Of a stretch of 8,549 bases of DNA, positions 1 to 6,547 are shown in pieces. The DNA lies in assembly GCA_024697505.1 (NCBI GenBank), contig JAILFQ010000277.1, positions 1-8,549 of the forward strand, read 5' to 3'. The stretch comes from Lachnospiraceae bacterium (GTDB taxonomy: Bacteria > Bacillota > Clostridia > Lachnospirales > Lachnospiraceae). Made by a program: the position numbers and the translations under genes. A model generated the notes under the pieces. The model made no database searches, had not been told where the DNA came from, and was given only the letters and a program-made list of their open reading frames with translations. Within the stretch, counting starts at the first letter, position 1. Each line of letters opens with the position of its first letter.

Positions 1-806
1 ATTTCTATTCCGGCGCCGTTTGTAAGTTCGTTTTCCGGAATAAGTCCCACAGAAAGAAGCAAAGTATCACAAGGAATATATTCCTCAGTACCCGGAATCG
101 GTCTTCTTCTTTCATCAACTTCTGCTATTGTAACGCCTTCAACTCTTTCCTTGCCCTTAATGTCCACAACCGTGTGGCTGAGTTTAAGAGGAATGTTAAA
201 GTCATTTAAACCCTGCACAATATTTCTCTTAAGTCCGCCGGAATAAGGCATTACCTCTGCAACAGCCTTAACCTTTGCTCCCTCAAGCGTCATTCTTCTT
301 GCCATAATAAGTCCAATATCTCCGGAGCCAAGTATTACAACCTCTTTACCCGGCATTTTGCCCTCAACATTAACAAATCTCTGGGCGGTACCCGCAGAGA
401 ATATACCCGCAGGTCTAAAGCCCGGAATTCCGAGGGCGCCTCTTGGACGTTCGCGGCAGCCCATGGCAAGAATAACCGCACCGGCCTCAATTTCAAAAAG
501 TCCTTCTTCACGGTTCATTGCAGTAACCTTTCTGTCTTTGGAAAGGTCTATTACCATGGTTCCAAGCTTGTATTCTATTTTCATGTCCACAACTTTTTTT
601 ATAAACCTTGCAGCATATTCCGGTCCCGTAAGTTCCTCCTTAAAAGTATGGAGTCCAAAACCATTGTGTATGCACTGGTTTAAAATTCCGCCAAGCTGGG
701 TGTCTCTTTCAAGAATAAGTACTTTTTCTATTCCCGCTTCTCTTGCGGGAATTGCTGCGGCAAGGCCTGCCGGGCCGCCGCCTATAATAACGATATCATA
801 ATACAT
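1..806 (-). CDS. FAD/NAD(P)-dependent oxidoreductase, GlpA-partner type (partial, C-terminus outside window)
   Basis: A pyridine nucleotide-disulfide oxidoreductase-type flavoprotein; 268 residues are visible and the reading frame runs off the left edge. Translation begins MYYDIVIIGGGPAGLAAA, a Rossmann FAD-binding start with GGGPAG at residues 9-14. The conserved ILNQCIHNGFG segment follows, then the MGCRERPRG segment, and a second dinucleotide-binding loop VVILGSGDIGL in the middle, which fits NAD(P)H binding. Related proteins are, from memory, about 410-425 residues, so roughly a third is missing. The start codon is fixed by AGGGAGGTG seven bases (core) upstream, lying inside the end of the preceding gene; the two genes overlap by 11 bp and are probably translationally coupled. 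In Clostridia and Thermotoga this protein travels with a GlpA-like dehydrogenase and often a small DUF1667 protein, which would lie just beyond the left edge. The likely role is to pass electrons between the partner dehydrogenase and NAD(P); the exact substrate is inferred, not shown. Confidence 0.88.
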   Translation of the reverse strand, partial: MYYDIVIIGGGPAGLAAAIPAREAGIEKVLILERDTQLGGILNQCIHNGFGLHTFKEELTGPEYAARFIKKVVDMKIEYKLGTMVIDLSKDRKVTAMNREEGLFEIEAGAVILAMGCRERPRGALGIPGFRPAGIFSAGTAQRFVNVEGKMPGKEVVILGSGDIGLIMARRMTLEGAKVKAVAEVMPYSGGLKRNIVQGLNDFNIPLKLSHTVVDIKGKERVEGVTIAEVDERRRPIPGTEEYIPCDTLLLSVGLIPENELTNGAGIE

Positions 807-2211
807 GTGAGCACCTCCCTGACTTAACTACTTCTTCAAGTGGCATGTTCCATTCGTTTGCGATCAGTTCCATTGTCTTTGGAGTACAAAAGCCTGCCTG
901 ACATCTTCCCATTCCGGCTCTTGTGCGCCTCTTAATTCCGTCCAGAGTCTTTGCCCCAAGCGGTCTTCTTATGGCATCAATTATTTCGCCTTCGGTAACC
1001 GTCTCGCAACGGCAGACCACAACCGCATAAGCCGGGTTCTTCTTTATAAGTTCCTTTCTTTCCTCAAATGATAAGTCTGCAATGTGCTTAATTCCTTCCC
1101 TTGTTTCAAGGAAATTATCTTTTTTCTCCGCAGGAACTTTTTTAAGCACCATTTCTGCAACATATTCGCCTATTGCAGGAGCACAGGTAAGTCCCGGAGA
1201 CTCAATTCCCGCAACATCAAAGAAGTTTTCCGCATCTTCAAGTTCTTTAATAACAAAATCATCATTTACCTCGTGGGCACGAAGGCCTGCAAAGCAGGTT
1301 ATCATCATTCTGCCGGAAGGCATTTTGTCTACGCTTTCCGCTGCTTTTGTCTGTACAAGAGCAAGTCCCTTTGCGGTTGTTGCCGTATCTTCCTTGTCTT
1401 CAATGTCTTCTGCAGTCGGTCCGAGAAGAAGGTTGCCATGTACGGTAGGTGTTACAAGAACACCCTTACCAAGCTTTGAAGGAAGCTGGAAGATCGTGTG
1501 GTCCACCATTTTTCCAAGCTGCTTGTCATAAAGGCTGTATTCACCTCTTCTTGCAATTATCTTTAAAGGAGTCTTGCTGACCATGTGATGCAAAACGTCT
1601 GCATAAACTCCGGCCGCATTAACAACAGCCTTTGCCTCAAAGGTCTTTTCCGGTGTCTCTACCAGGTAGCCGGCCTCGCCCTTTGTAATATTCTTTACAG
1701 GAGAGTCAAAGAAGAAGTCCACACCGTTTACACAAGCATTCTCCGCAAGGGCAATCGTAAGGCCGAAAGGACAAACAATTCCGCCGCTTGGTGCATAAAG
1801 CGCATACAATACATCCCCGGAAAGAGCAGGTTCCATTTTTCTTGCCTCATCTCCGCTAATTATCTTAAGGCCCTCAACCCCGTTTTCCACGCCTTGCTTA
1901 AGAAGTTTTTCCAAGGTTGGCTTTCCCTCCTCTTCCGTACAAATGATGAGGGAACCGTTCTTCCTGAAAGGGAAGTCAAGCTGCTTTGAAAGGGCCTCCA
2001 TTCTCTTATTTCCTATTACGTTAAGCTTTGCTTTAAGGCTTCCCGGAACCGCATCAAAACCCGCATGCACTATTCCGCTGTTGGCCTTTGAAGTTCCTTC
2101 GCAAACGTCCGGTTCCTTTTCAAGAACCGCAACCTTAAGCTGGTAGCGAGAAAGTTCTCTTGCAACGGAACTTCCCGTAACACCCGCTCCGATTATAACA
2201 ACGTCATACAT
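796..2211 (-). CDS. GlpA-like FAD-dependent dehydrogenase with C-terminal BFD-type [2Fe-2S] domain
   Basis: A 471-residue protein of the DAO/GlpA family. The FAD-binding motif GAGVTG is at residues 8-13, followed by an EKEPDVCEGTSKANSG stretch typical of this family. The catalytic DAO fold reaches to about residue 355. From about residue 395 a BFD-like domain carries four cysteines, C400, C402, C437 and C442 (CRC and CQAGFC), arranged as expected for a [2Fe-2S] cluster. The family oxidises glycerol-3-phosphate or related 2-hydroxyacids; with the leader found upstream and the oxidoreductase downstream, glycerol-3-phosphate to dihydroxyacetone phosphate is the best guess. I chose ATG 2211 because AAAGGAG sits seven bases upstream and the protein then begins directly with the nucleotide-binding strand; an in-frame ATG 26 codons earlier (2289) lies inside the terminator loop and would add an implausible extension. 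L-2-hydroxyglutarate oxidase-like activity is an alternative. Confidence 0.9.
   Translation of the reverse strand: MYDVVIIGAGVTGSSVARELSRYQLKVAVLEKEPDVCEGTSKANSGIVHAGFDAVPGSLKAKLNVIGNKRMEALSKQLDFPFRKNGSLIICTEEEGKPTLEKLLKQGVENGVEGLKIISGDEARKMEPALSGDVLYALYAPSGGIVCPFGLTIALAENACVNGVDFFFDSPVKNITKGEAGYLVETPEKTFEAKAVVNAAGVYADVLHHMVSKTPLKIIARRGEYSLYDKQLGKMVDHTIFQLPSKLGKGVLVTPTVHGNLLLGPTAEDIEDKEDTATTAKGLALVQTKAAESVDKMPSGRMMITCFAGLRAHEVNDDFVIKELEDAENFFDVAGIESPGLTCAPAIGEYVAEMVLKKVPAEKKDNFLETREGIKHIADLSFEERKELIKKNPAYAVVVCRCETVTEGEIIDAIRRPLGAKTLDGIKRRTRAGMGRCQAGFCTPKTMELIANEWNMPLEEVVKSGRCSHVL
812..820 (-). promoter_or_regulatory. Ribosome binding site of the FAD/NAD(P) oxidoreductase
   Basis: The minus strand reads AGGGAGGTG, a near-perfect Shine-Dalgarno sequence whose GGAGG core ends seven bases before the ATG at 806-804. 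It lies within the last codons of the upstream dehydrogenase gene. It fixes the start and suggests independent but coupled initiation. Confidence 0.8.
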
Positions 2212-2218
2212 ATTTTTT

Positions 2219-2225
2219 CTCCTTT
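2219..2225 (-). promoter_or_regulatory. Ribosome binding site deciding the GlpA-like start
   Basis: The minus strand reads AAAGGAG followed by seven A/T bases and then ATG at 2211-2209. No comparable site precedes the in-frame ATG at 2289, so this site sets the start. Confidence 0.8.
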
Positions 2226-2249
2226 CACAATACCTGTGTAAAAAGCCCG

Positions 2250-2306
2250 AAAAAACAAAAAAGCCAAGCGAAAATAAACTGTTCCTCACAGTTTATTTTG
2301 CCTGAC
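2250..2306 (-). terminator. Leader intrinsic terminator (attenuator) upstream of the GlpA-like gene
   Basis: On the minus strand the leader RNA folds into a long hairpin. The inner part is a perfect 11-bp stem, AAAATAAACTG against CAGTTTATTTT, around the 7-nt loop TGAGGAA (2271-2299 with loop 2282-2288). After a single bulged C (2270) it is extended by seven more pairs, GTCAGGC (2306-2300) with GCTTGGC (2269-2263), two of them G-U. TTTTTTGTTTTTT (2262-2250) follows directly. That is a textbook Rho-independent terminator, but it lies about 30 nt after the predicted transcription start and 39 nt before the start codon, so it must be conditionally bypassed. In Bacillus subtilis, glpD is controlled by GlpP antitermination at such a leader terminator; a GlpP-like mechanism here is inferred, as no glpP is visible in the window. 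Confidence 0.8.
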
Positions 2307-2315
2307 TCTTAATCT

Positions 2316-2321
2316 CTTGGC
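2316..2321 (-). promoter_or_regulatory. Possible alternative pairing segment in the leader
   Basis: The minus-strand leader carries GCCAAG here, a perfect complement of CTTGGC (2268-2263), which is also the 3' base of the terminator stem. It could compete with the GTCAGGC arm for that partner. Whether it makes an antiterminator or simply a wider terminator stem cannot be decided by eye. Confidence 0.35.
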
Positions 2322-2328
2322 ATTTTTA

Positions 2329-2341
2329 TTAACTTGGTTAA
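2329..2341. promoter_or_regulatory. Operator-like dyad at the predicted transcription start
   Basis: TTAAC-TTG-GTTAA is a perfect 5-3-5 inverted repeat that directly abuts the -10 hexamer and covers the predicted +1 of the GlpA-like operon. The position suits a repressor site; no regulator is known from the window, and a short AT-rich dyad may be chance. Confidence 0.35.
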
Positions 2342-2370
2342 ATTATAGCACCTTGCCGAAAATTAGGCAA
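2342..2370 (-). promoter_or_regulatory. Sigma-A promoter of the GlpA-like operon
   Basis: The minus strand shows TTGCCT (2370-2365), a 17-bp spacer and a consensus TATAAT (2347-2342). The predicted transcription start is near 2335. The -35 element begins only six bases after the stop codon of the deacetylase gene. Confidence 0.78.
2351..2370. promoter_or_regulatory. Inverted repeat across the -35 region
   Basis: CTTGCC and GGCAAG flank an 8-nt centre (arms 2352-2357 and 2366-2371, within a base) and cover the -35 element and spacer of the GlpA-like promoter. It could be an operator, or a weak hairpin at the end of the deacetylase transcript; the lack of a T-run argues against a terminator. 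Confidence 0.3.
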
Positions 2371-2375
2371 GTTCT

Positions 2376-4163
2376 TTATTGCGGCGCATCCTTTGCGGAT
2401 TTATATATCTTTCCGTTTTCAGGAGTTATTCCCTTGTAATAGAAAAGCTCTGAAACAGTAACTATCTGGTAGCCCTGAGCCTGTAACTCTTCAACCGCTC
2501 TCTTGGCAGCCGTTACGGAGTTCTGATAAATGGAGTGCATAAGGATTATTGCTCCGTCCTCTGCGTTATCCAAAATTGTTTTAACGGTTTTGGACACCTT
2601 TGTTTCCGTTACTTCCGCAGAGTCCGTTGTGTGAGCATAATCTTTAGGGCTGTATGCCTCTTTATTGTTTTTGGACCAGTCTTCCGTATCTATGGTCCAG
2701 TTTATTGAAGGGTAGCAGGCATACTTTCCTAAATAGTCGTAATCCACTTCCCACTTAAACTGGCCGCCCGGGTATCTTACATAATCCGGTGCATAACCTG
2801 TATACTGCGCAATGGCAAGGGTATTCATGTTTACTTCGTACCAGTATCTTGAATAATCTTCGTTTACATACTTTGCAAAACTTGTACCGACAGAATCAAA
2901 GGAGCAATGGTTGTATGTATGGCTTGCGACCTCCATTCCGTTATTGTAAAGATAGGTTAAAGAACCGTATCTTCCTTTTCTTTCTTCACCGCAGTTGGAG
3001 AAGAAAGTTGCTCTTGCATTATGCTCATTAAAGAAATCGCATATTTCCTTTTCTCTTGCAATATGAGGACCATCGTCAAAGGTAAAGGCTATCATTTTTC
3101 CGTTAGGGTCCAGATCTTCTCTTATGTATGGTCCCTTTGCGGCTCCGTCCGAAAGTTCAAACTTAAGGAAGGCTTTCGCTTCCGTAAGGTCTACCGGATA
3201 TTGGAAAGCATCGTGCTTTATAAGAGCATCCTTATCAAAGCAAAATACCAGTTCTTTATCTGTTACGTAAAATTTTGTATAATCTTTAGCCGAATAAGCG
3301 GTTGCCCCGTCAAGGAAGGTTTTAGCCTGTGCTGCTTCAATTGCAGCGTCCGCTGTTGTGCCCTTATTCTGAGCCTCTGTTTCAAATTCCTGAATAAAAT
3401 GTGCCGCAACCCTTTCCTTTATTATAGGAAGATAGCACTCCTTAACAAAATCTTCTTCAGCAACCTCTTCTTTTGTAAGAGTGTTGTATACGTGCGGACG
3501 GTAAGATGTAACCAAAGTCTTTTCCGCACCTTTAACGGTTTCGCAGGTAATCTTATATACAACCGAAACAAATACGCCGTTTGCATAGGAATCGTAATTA
3601 ACAACAAGATTGCTCTCTTCAGGATTCAAGTCAACCGCCATGGAATTTATCTTTTCAAGACCGGTTTTCTCCGCTTCTTCCGCAGCCTGAGAAATAAGCT
3701 TTGCAAGGCTTTCGTCCTCCACAAGCGGGGACTCCGTAAAAACGACCACATTTCCGGATACATACTTGCTGTAGTTCATAACCCCGTATTTCTTAACACT
3801 TGCGCCGTAAACCTCTTCCACTTTTTCAGGAGTTAAAGAAAGCATTCTCTTTTCTTCCACAGATATTGCAGGAACAGGAGTAGGACTAGGTGTCGGTGTG
3901 GCAGGAGCGTCTTCCGTACCGGGGTCCTTTTCGTCATTTATCTTCGGGTCTTTGTTTTCGTTGCCCTTTTCTCCATTTTGGACAATTTCCGTCTTAGTCT
4001 TGTCGCCATCATTTTCTGCAGGACCCTTCCCGCTTAATTCAACGAACAAAATAGCCACAAGGACAACAACCAGCAGGATGCTCATTGCAACAAGGATAAC
4101 AAGCAGGTTGTTCATGTTATTTCTTCTGTTTTTATTGCCTTTTTCTAAATAATTTTCACTCAT
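2376..4163 (-). CDS. Membrane-anchored polysaccharide deacetylase, PdaC-like (DUF3298-type region plus NodB domain)
   Basis: A 595-residue surface enzyme. A short basic N-terminus precedes one hydrophobic segment (about residues 19-43) that acts as an uncleaved signal anchor. A charged, low-complexity linker ending in TPTPSPTPVP (to about 99) follows, then a region of about 105-340 whose FYVTDKELVFCFD segment recalls DUF3298, as in Bacillus PdaC. The NodB deacetylase domain spans about 355-575 with all family motifs: TFDDGP (361-366), metal-binding HTYNH (415-419), RYPGGQ (463-468), DTEDW (492-496) and LMHS with the catalytic His 543. It should remove N-acetyl groups from peptidoglycan or another wall glycan outside the cell, a change linked to lysozyme resistance. 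ATG 4163 has only a modest site, AGAGAGAG, seven bases upstream; M17 is the alternative start. It has its own likely promoter and no clear terminator before the next operon. Glycan specificity is not determinable here. Confidence 0.9.
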   Translation of the reverse strand: MSENYLEKGNKNRRNNMNNLLVILVAMSILLVVVLVAILFVELSGKGPAENDGDKTKTEIVQNGEKGNENKDPKINDEKDPGTEDAPATPTPSPTPVPAISVEEKRMLSLTPEKVEEVYGASVKKYGVMNYSKYVSGNVVVFTESPLVEDESLAKLISQAAEEAEKTGLEKINSMAVDLNPEESNLVVNYDSYANGVFVSVVYKITCETVKGAEKTLVTSYRPHVYNTLTKEEVAEEDFVKECYLPIIKERVAAHFIQEFETEAQNKGTTADAAIEAAQAKTFLDGATAYSAKDYTKFYVTDKELVFCFDKDALIKHDAFQYPVDLTEAKAFLKFELSDGAAKGPYIREDLDPNGKMIAFTFDDGPHIAREKEICDFFNEHNARATFFSNCGEERKGRYGSLTYLYNNGMEVASHTYNHCSFDSVGTSFAKYVNEDYSRYWYEVNMNTLAIAQYTGYAPDYVRYPGGQFKWEVDYDYLGKYACYPSINWTIDTEDWSKNNKEAYSPKDYAHTTDSAEVTETKVSKTVKTILDNAEDGAIILMHSIYQNSVTAAKRAVEELQAQGYQIVTVSELFYYKGITPENGKIYKSAKDAPQ

Positions 4164-4170
4164 TTTTCAA

Positions 4171-4178
4171 CTCTCTCT
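4171..4178 (-). promoter_or_regulatory. Weak purine-rich ribosome binding site of the deacetylase gene
   Basis: The minus strand has AGAGAGAG seven bases before ATG 4163. It is purine-rich but lacks a GGAGG core, so expression may be modest; it still favours this start over the internal ATG at codon 17. Confidence 0.45.
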
Positions 4179-4215
4179 TTACGGTATGTATTCCACTACG
4201 CCCGCAAGCACAACA

Positions 4216-4244
4216 ATATTACCTTATAATCCTTCTTATTACAA
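4216..4244 (-). promoter_or_regulatory. Candidate promoter of the deacetylase gene
   Basis: The minus strand shows TTGTAA (4244-4239), a 17-bp spacer and TAATAT (4221-4216), each matching four of six consensus bases. It lies in the 100-bp gap after the YhhN stop codon, in which no terminator was seen, so read-through from upstream is also possible. Confidence 0.4.
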
Positions 4245-4263
4245 TACTTTAATGCCAAAAGAC

Positions 4264-4935
4264 CTATGCGCGGAAAAGACTGATCGCCATAAAATACATT
4301 GCAACATAGTAAGTTCCAAGGTTCCAGCCATGTATTGTCCAGCCCTTCTTTTTTCTAAAATAAAGGACCATTATCAAATAATCGGAAATGATAAAGAAAA
4401 TTGCTCCTATTGCCAAAAGAAGATTTCCTCTTGAAGGGAAAAGTATTTCGTTCATGACAGCTTTTCCGGCCATGGTAAAAAGTACGGCACCATATACAAA
4501 GGCAGGTCCCCTGAATCTTCCGAAATCGTACTTGTCCCAACGGGAAATAAAGAACACAAACACACAGCCCAAAATCGGGAAGATAAGTTCGTAACCCTCA
4601 AAGCCGTTCCTTACGCAAAAATAGGTTATAAAAGCAATATGGCCGAGAGAAAACGCCGCAGTTCCGAGGTAAAGATAAATCTGTTTTACCACTCTTTTAT
4701 GTACGCCCAGGAAGTAGTCTCCCAGGTAACAAAACACAAAGGCAGGAAGCATAATTAGCAGATTTTTGGTGTTTCCGCTTACAAGGCCCATGTAAACGGC
4801 CGTTCCCATAAATGCTGTGCTGGAAAACATTTTAAAAAGCAGATAATATTTTCTCACTTTTCTGTCCAGCAATGTATACAAAAGACAAAAGTAAAGTATT
4901 CCGGTTATAAAAAAGCATATCATATGAGCCAGCAT
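4264..4935 (-). CDS. YhhN/TMEM86-family membrane protein, probable lysoplasmalogenase
   Basis: A 223-residue, very hydrophobic protein with about eight predicted membrane segments (roughly residues 4-22, 31-51, 58-76, 86-107, 115-131, 146-162, 172-191 and 207-221). Family signatures are visible: YLGDYFLG with D73, the LGHIAFITYF segment (98-106), GAIFFIISDYLIMV with D185, and a tyrosine-rich last helix. Characterised members cleave the vinyl-ether bond of lysoplasmalogens; plasmalogens occur in many anaerobic Clostridia, so the activity fits, though the substrate is inferred. I chose ATG 4935 because GGAGAGGG lies seven bases upstream, whereas the ATG seven codons earlier (4956) has no binding site. 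It is divergent from glgC and followed in the same direction by the deacetylase gene, with a 100-bp gap. Confidence 0.82.
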   Translation of the reverse strand: MLAHMICFFITGILYFCLLYTLLDRKVRKYYLLFKMFSSTAFMGTAVYMGLVSGNTKNLLIMLPAFVFCYLGDYFLGVHKRVVKQIYLYLGTAAFSLGHIAFITYFCVRNGFEGYELIFPILGCVFVFFISRWDKYDFGRFRGPAFVYGAVLFTMAGKAVMNEILFPSRGNLLLAIGAIFFIISDYLIMVLYFRKKKGWTIHGWNLGTYYVAMYFMAISLFRA

Positions 4936-4942
4936 AAAGTTT

Positions 4943-4950
4943 CCCTCTCC
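4943..4950 (-). promoter_or_regulatory. Ribosome binding site deciding the YhhN start
   Basis: The minus strand reads GGAGAGGG and then seven bases to ATG 4935-4933. It overlaps the codons that would follow the earlier ATG at 4956, which itself has no such site, so the shorter protein is preferred. Confidence 0.7.
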
Positions 4951-4981
4951 GTTCATTCGAAAATTTAACTATTCTTTTAAC

Positions 4982-4993
4982 ATGTTTAAACAT
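4982..4993. promoter_or_regulatory. Palindrome at the YhhN transcription start
   Basis: ATGTTTAAACAT is a perfect 12-bp palindrome just downstream of the -10 element, overlapping the predicted +1. Its place suits an operator, but short AT-rich palindromes arise easily by chance. Confidence 0.3.
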
Positions 4994-4997
4994 TAGT

Positions 4998-5025
4998 ATT
5001 ATACACCCTAAAGCAAGAAGAACAA
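4998..5025 (-). promoter_or_regulatory. Candidate promoter of the YhhN gene
   Basis: The minus strand has a consensus TATAAT (5003-4998) and a poor -35, TTGTTC (5025-5020), 16 bp upstream. The predicted start is near 4991, giving a leader of about 55 nt. Confidence 0.5.
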
Positions 5026-5219
5026 ACTCCGTCATTTTTTCGCCAAAAGCCACTGTTTTAAGGCTTTACGGCAATTCTTAACATTTTTAACATTTGTTCA
5101 ACAGAAAGAAGATTTTTCAAAAATAATCAAACAATCCGAAAATATTGTAGCATATTTCTTCATTTTGCGCCATAAAACGCTCTTTTTGGAATAATTTAAT
5201 TTATTTATTTCAAAATTTA

Positions 5220-5228
5220 TGGTATACT
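5220..5228 (+). promoter_or_regulatory. Extended -10 promoter of the glgC-glgD-spoVG operon
   Basis: TGG-TATACT is an extended -10 element (TGn before a five-of-six -10 hexamer). The -35 position 17 bp upstream reads TTTATT (5200-5205), a poor match, which is usual for extended -10 promoters. An A/T-rich tract lies upstream. The leader would be about 40 nt. Confidence 0.5.
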
Positions 5229-5258
5229 TCTGAGTGAAAGTATTATTATGACATCATT

Positions 5259-5265
5259 GGGAGGT
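5259..5265 (+). promoter_or_regulatory. Ribosome binding site deciding the GTG start of glgC
   Basis: GGGAGGT lies seven bases upstream of GTG 5273. The next in-frame ATG (5288) has no such site, so the GTG start is preferred. Confidence 0.75.
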
Positions 5266-5272
5266 ATCGGCG

Positions 5273-6547
5273 GTGATAAAAAAAGAAATGATAGTTATGC
5301 TGCTCGCAGGCGGACAGGGCTCGCGTCTCGGCGTACTCACATCTTCAATTGCAAAACCCGCAGTAATGTTTGGTGGAAAATACAGAATAATAGACTTTCC
5401 ACTCAGTAACTGCATTAACTCCGGCCTTGATACAGTGGGCGTTCTTACCCAGTACCAGCCGCTTCGTCTAAATACCCACATAGGAATAGGTATTCCATGG
5501 GATCTGGACAGAAACGTGGGAGGTGTTTCAATTCTTCCTCCTTACGAAAAAAGCAACAGCAGTGAGTGGTATACAGGTACGGCAAATGCCATATACCAGA
5601 ACTTAAAGTACATGGAGTACTACAATCCGGATTATGTGCTTATTCTCGGCGGAGACCACATATACAAAATGGACTACGAGCTCATGCTGGATTTCCACAA
5701 ACAACATAATGCAGACATAACAATGGCCACCATACCTGTACCTATGGAAGAAGCCCATCGTTTCGGCATTGTAATAGCAGATGACGAAAAAAGAATTACA
5801 GACTTTGAAGAAAAGCCTGAACACCCAAGAAGCAACCTCGCTTCCATGGGTATTTACATCTTCTCCTGGAAGGTTTTAAGGGATTCTCTTATAGAACTTT
5901 CCGAGCAGCCGGGTTGCGACTTCGGTAAACACATTATTCCACACTGCCACAAAAACGGAAAGCGTATCTTTGCTTACGAATACAACGGCTACTGGAAAGA
6001 TGTGGGAACTCTTGAAGCCTACTGGCAGTCAAACATGGAGCTTATAGACATTGTTCCGGAATTTAACCTTTACGAAGAATTCTGGAAGATCTACACAAAG
6101 TCTGAGGTCATTCCTCCTCAGTATATTGCTCCGGATGCGGTTATAGAAAAAGCCATCATCAGTGAGGGAGCGGAAATTCATGGAAAGGTTTATTCTTCCG
6201 TTATCGGACCGGGCGTTTACATAGGGCCTAACACAGAGGTCAGAAACTCCATAATTATGAAGTCCACCTCCATTGGTGCGAATTGTACGGTAGATAAAGC
6301 CATAATCGCTGAAAGCTGTACCGTTGAAGACAATGCGCACATCGGCGTAGGCGAAGAAGCTCCTAACGAATTCAGACCGGACATTTACAACGCAGGAATG
6401 GTTACAATCGGGGAAAATTCCTTTATACCTGCAGGCGTAACAATCGGAAAGAACGTTGCAATATCGGGAACCACAAATTATTCAGACTATACAGAAAAGC
6501 AACTTCCTTCGGGACATAATATTATAAAGGCAGGTGACCAGGTATGA
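5273..6547 (+). CDS. glgC: Glucose-1-phosphate adenylyltransferase, catalytic subunit GlgC
   Basis: A 424-residue enzyme that makes ADP-glucose from ATP and glucose-1-phosphate, the first committed step of glycogen synthesis in the cytoplasm. The nucleotidyltransferase domain (about 1-265) has the full active-site set: AGGQGSRL (12-19), KPAV with K28, GTANAIYQN (102-110), [10 protein letters not shown] with Asp128 (the counterpart of the catalytic Asp142 of the E. coli enzyme), FEEKP (178-182), and YWKDVGT with Asp243, the expected second metal ligand. The C-terminal part (about 285-400) is a left-handed beta-helix of hexapeptide repeats used for oligomerisation and allostery. The start is a GTG with a strong ribosome binding site. 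The stop overlaps the next start codon as ATGA, so glgD is translationally coupled. First gene of a glgC-glgD-spoVG unit. Confidence 0.96.
   Translation: MIKKEMIVMLLAGGQGSRLGVLTSSIAKPAVMFGGKYRIIDFPLSNCINSGLDTVGVLTQYQPLRLNTHIGIGIPWDLDRNVGGVSILPPYEKSNSSEWYTGTANAIYQNLKYMEYYNPDYVLILGGDHIYKMDYELMLDFHKQHNADITMATIPVPMEEAHRFGIVIADDEKRITDFEEKPEHPRSNLASMGIYIFSWKVLRDSLIELSEQPGCDFGKHIIPHCHKNGKRIFAYEYNGYWKDVGTLEAYWQSNMELIDIVPEFNLYEEFWKIYTKSEVIPPQYIAPDAVIEKAIISEGAEIHGKVYSSVIGPGVYIGPNTEVRNSIIMKSTSIGANCTVDKAIIAESCTVEDNAHIGVGEEAPNEFRPDIYNAGMVTIGENSFIPAGVTIGKNVAISGTTNYSDYTEKQLPSGHNIIKAGDQV

Larger units (their letters stand above)
4936..5272. other. Divergent intergenic region between yhhN and glgC
   Basis: This AT-rich gap of 337 bases holds two outward promoters. 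It also holds a perfect palindrome ATGTTTAAACAT (4982-4993), a tandem 9-bp repeat TTAACATTT (5078-5086 and 5087-5095), and an imperfect inverted repeat with arms AAAGCC and GGCTTT (5046-5051, 5062-5067) extended by outer GCC/GGC. I see no convincing coding frame, RNA gene or known riboswitch in it. Confidence 0.6.

Noticed and set aside
358..801. Open frame of 147 codons on the plus strand
   Set aside because: Lies wholly antisense to the FAD/NAD(P) oxidoreductase, whose translation matches a known family throughout; no ribosome binding site or recognisable domain.
2212..2289. 26-codon N-terminal extension of the GlpA-like protein from ATG 2289
   Set aside because: It would translate through the leader terminator, has no ribosome binding site, and the family starts at the nucleotide-binding strand found at the 2211 start.
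3021..3836. Open frame of 271 codons on the plus strand
   Set aside because: Antisense to the deacetylase gene, with Cys/Phe/Tyr/Arg-rich composition typical of a shadow frame; the minus-strand protein carries all NodB motifs.
4936..4956. Seven-codon extension of the YhhN protein from ATG 4956
   Set aside because: No ribosome site upstream of it, while GGAGAGGG within these codons is ideally placed for ATG 4935.
5131..5148. Small inverted repeat ACAAT-N8-ATTGT
   Set aside because: Five-base AT-rich arms in an AT-rich spacer are expected by chance.
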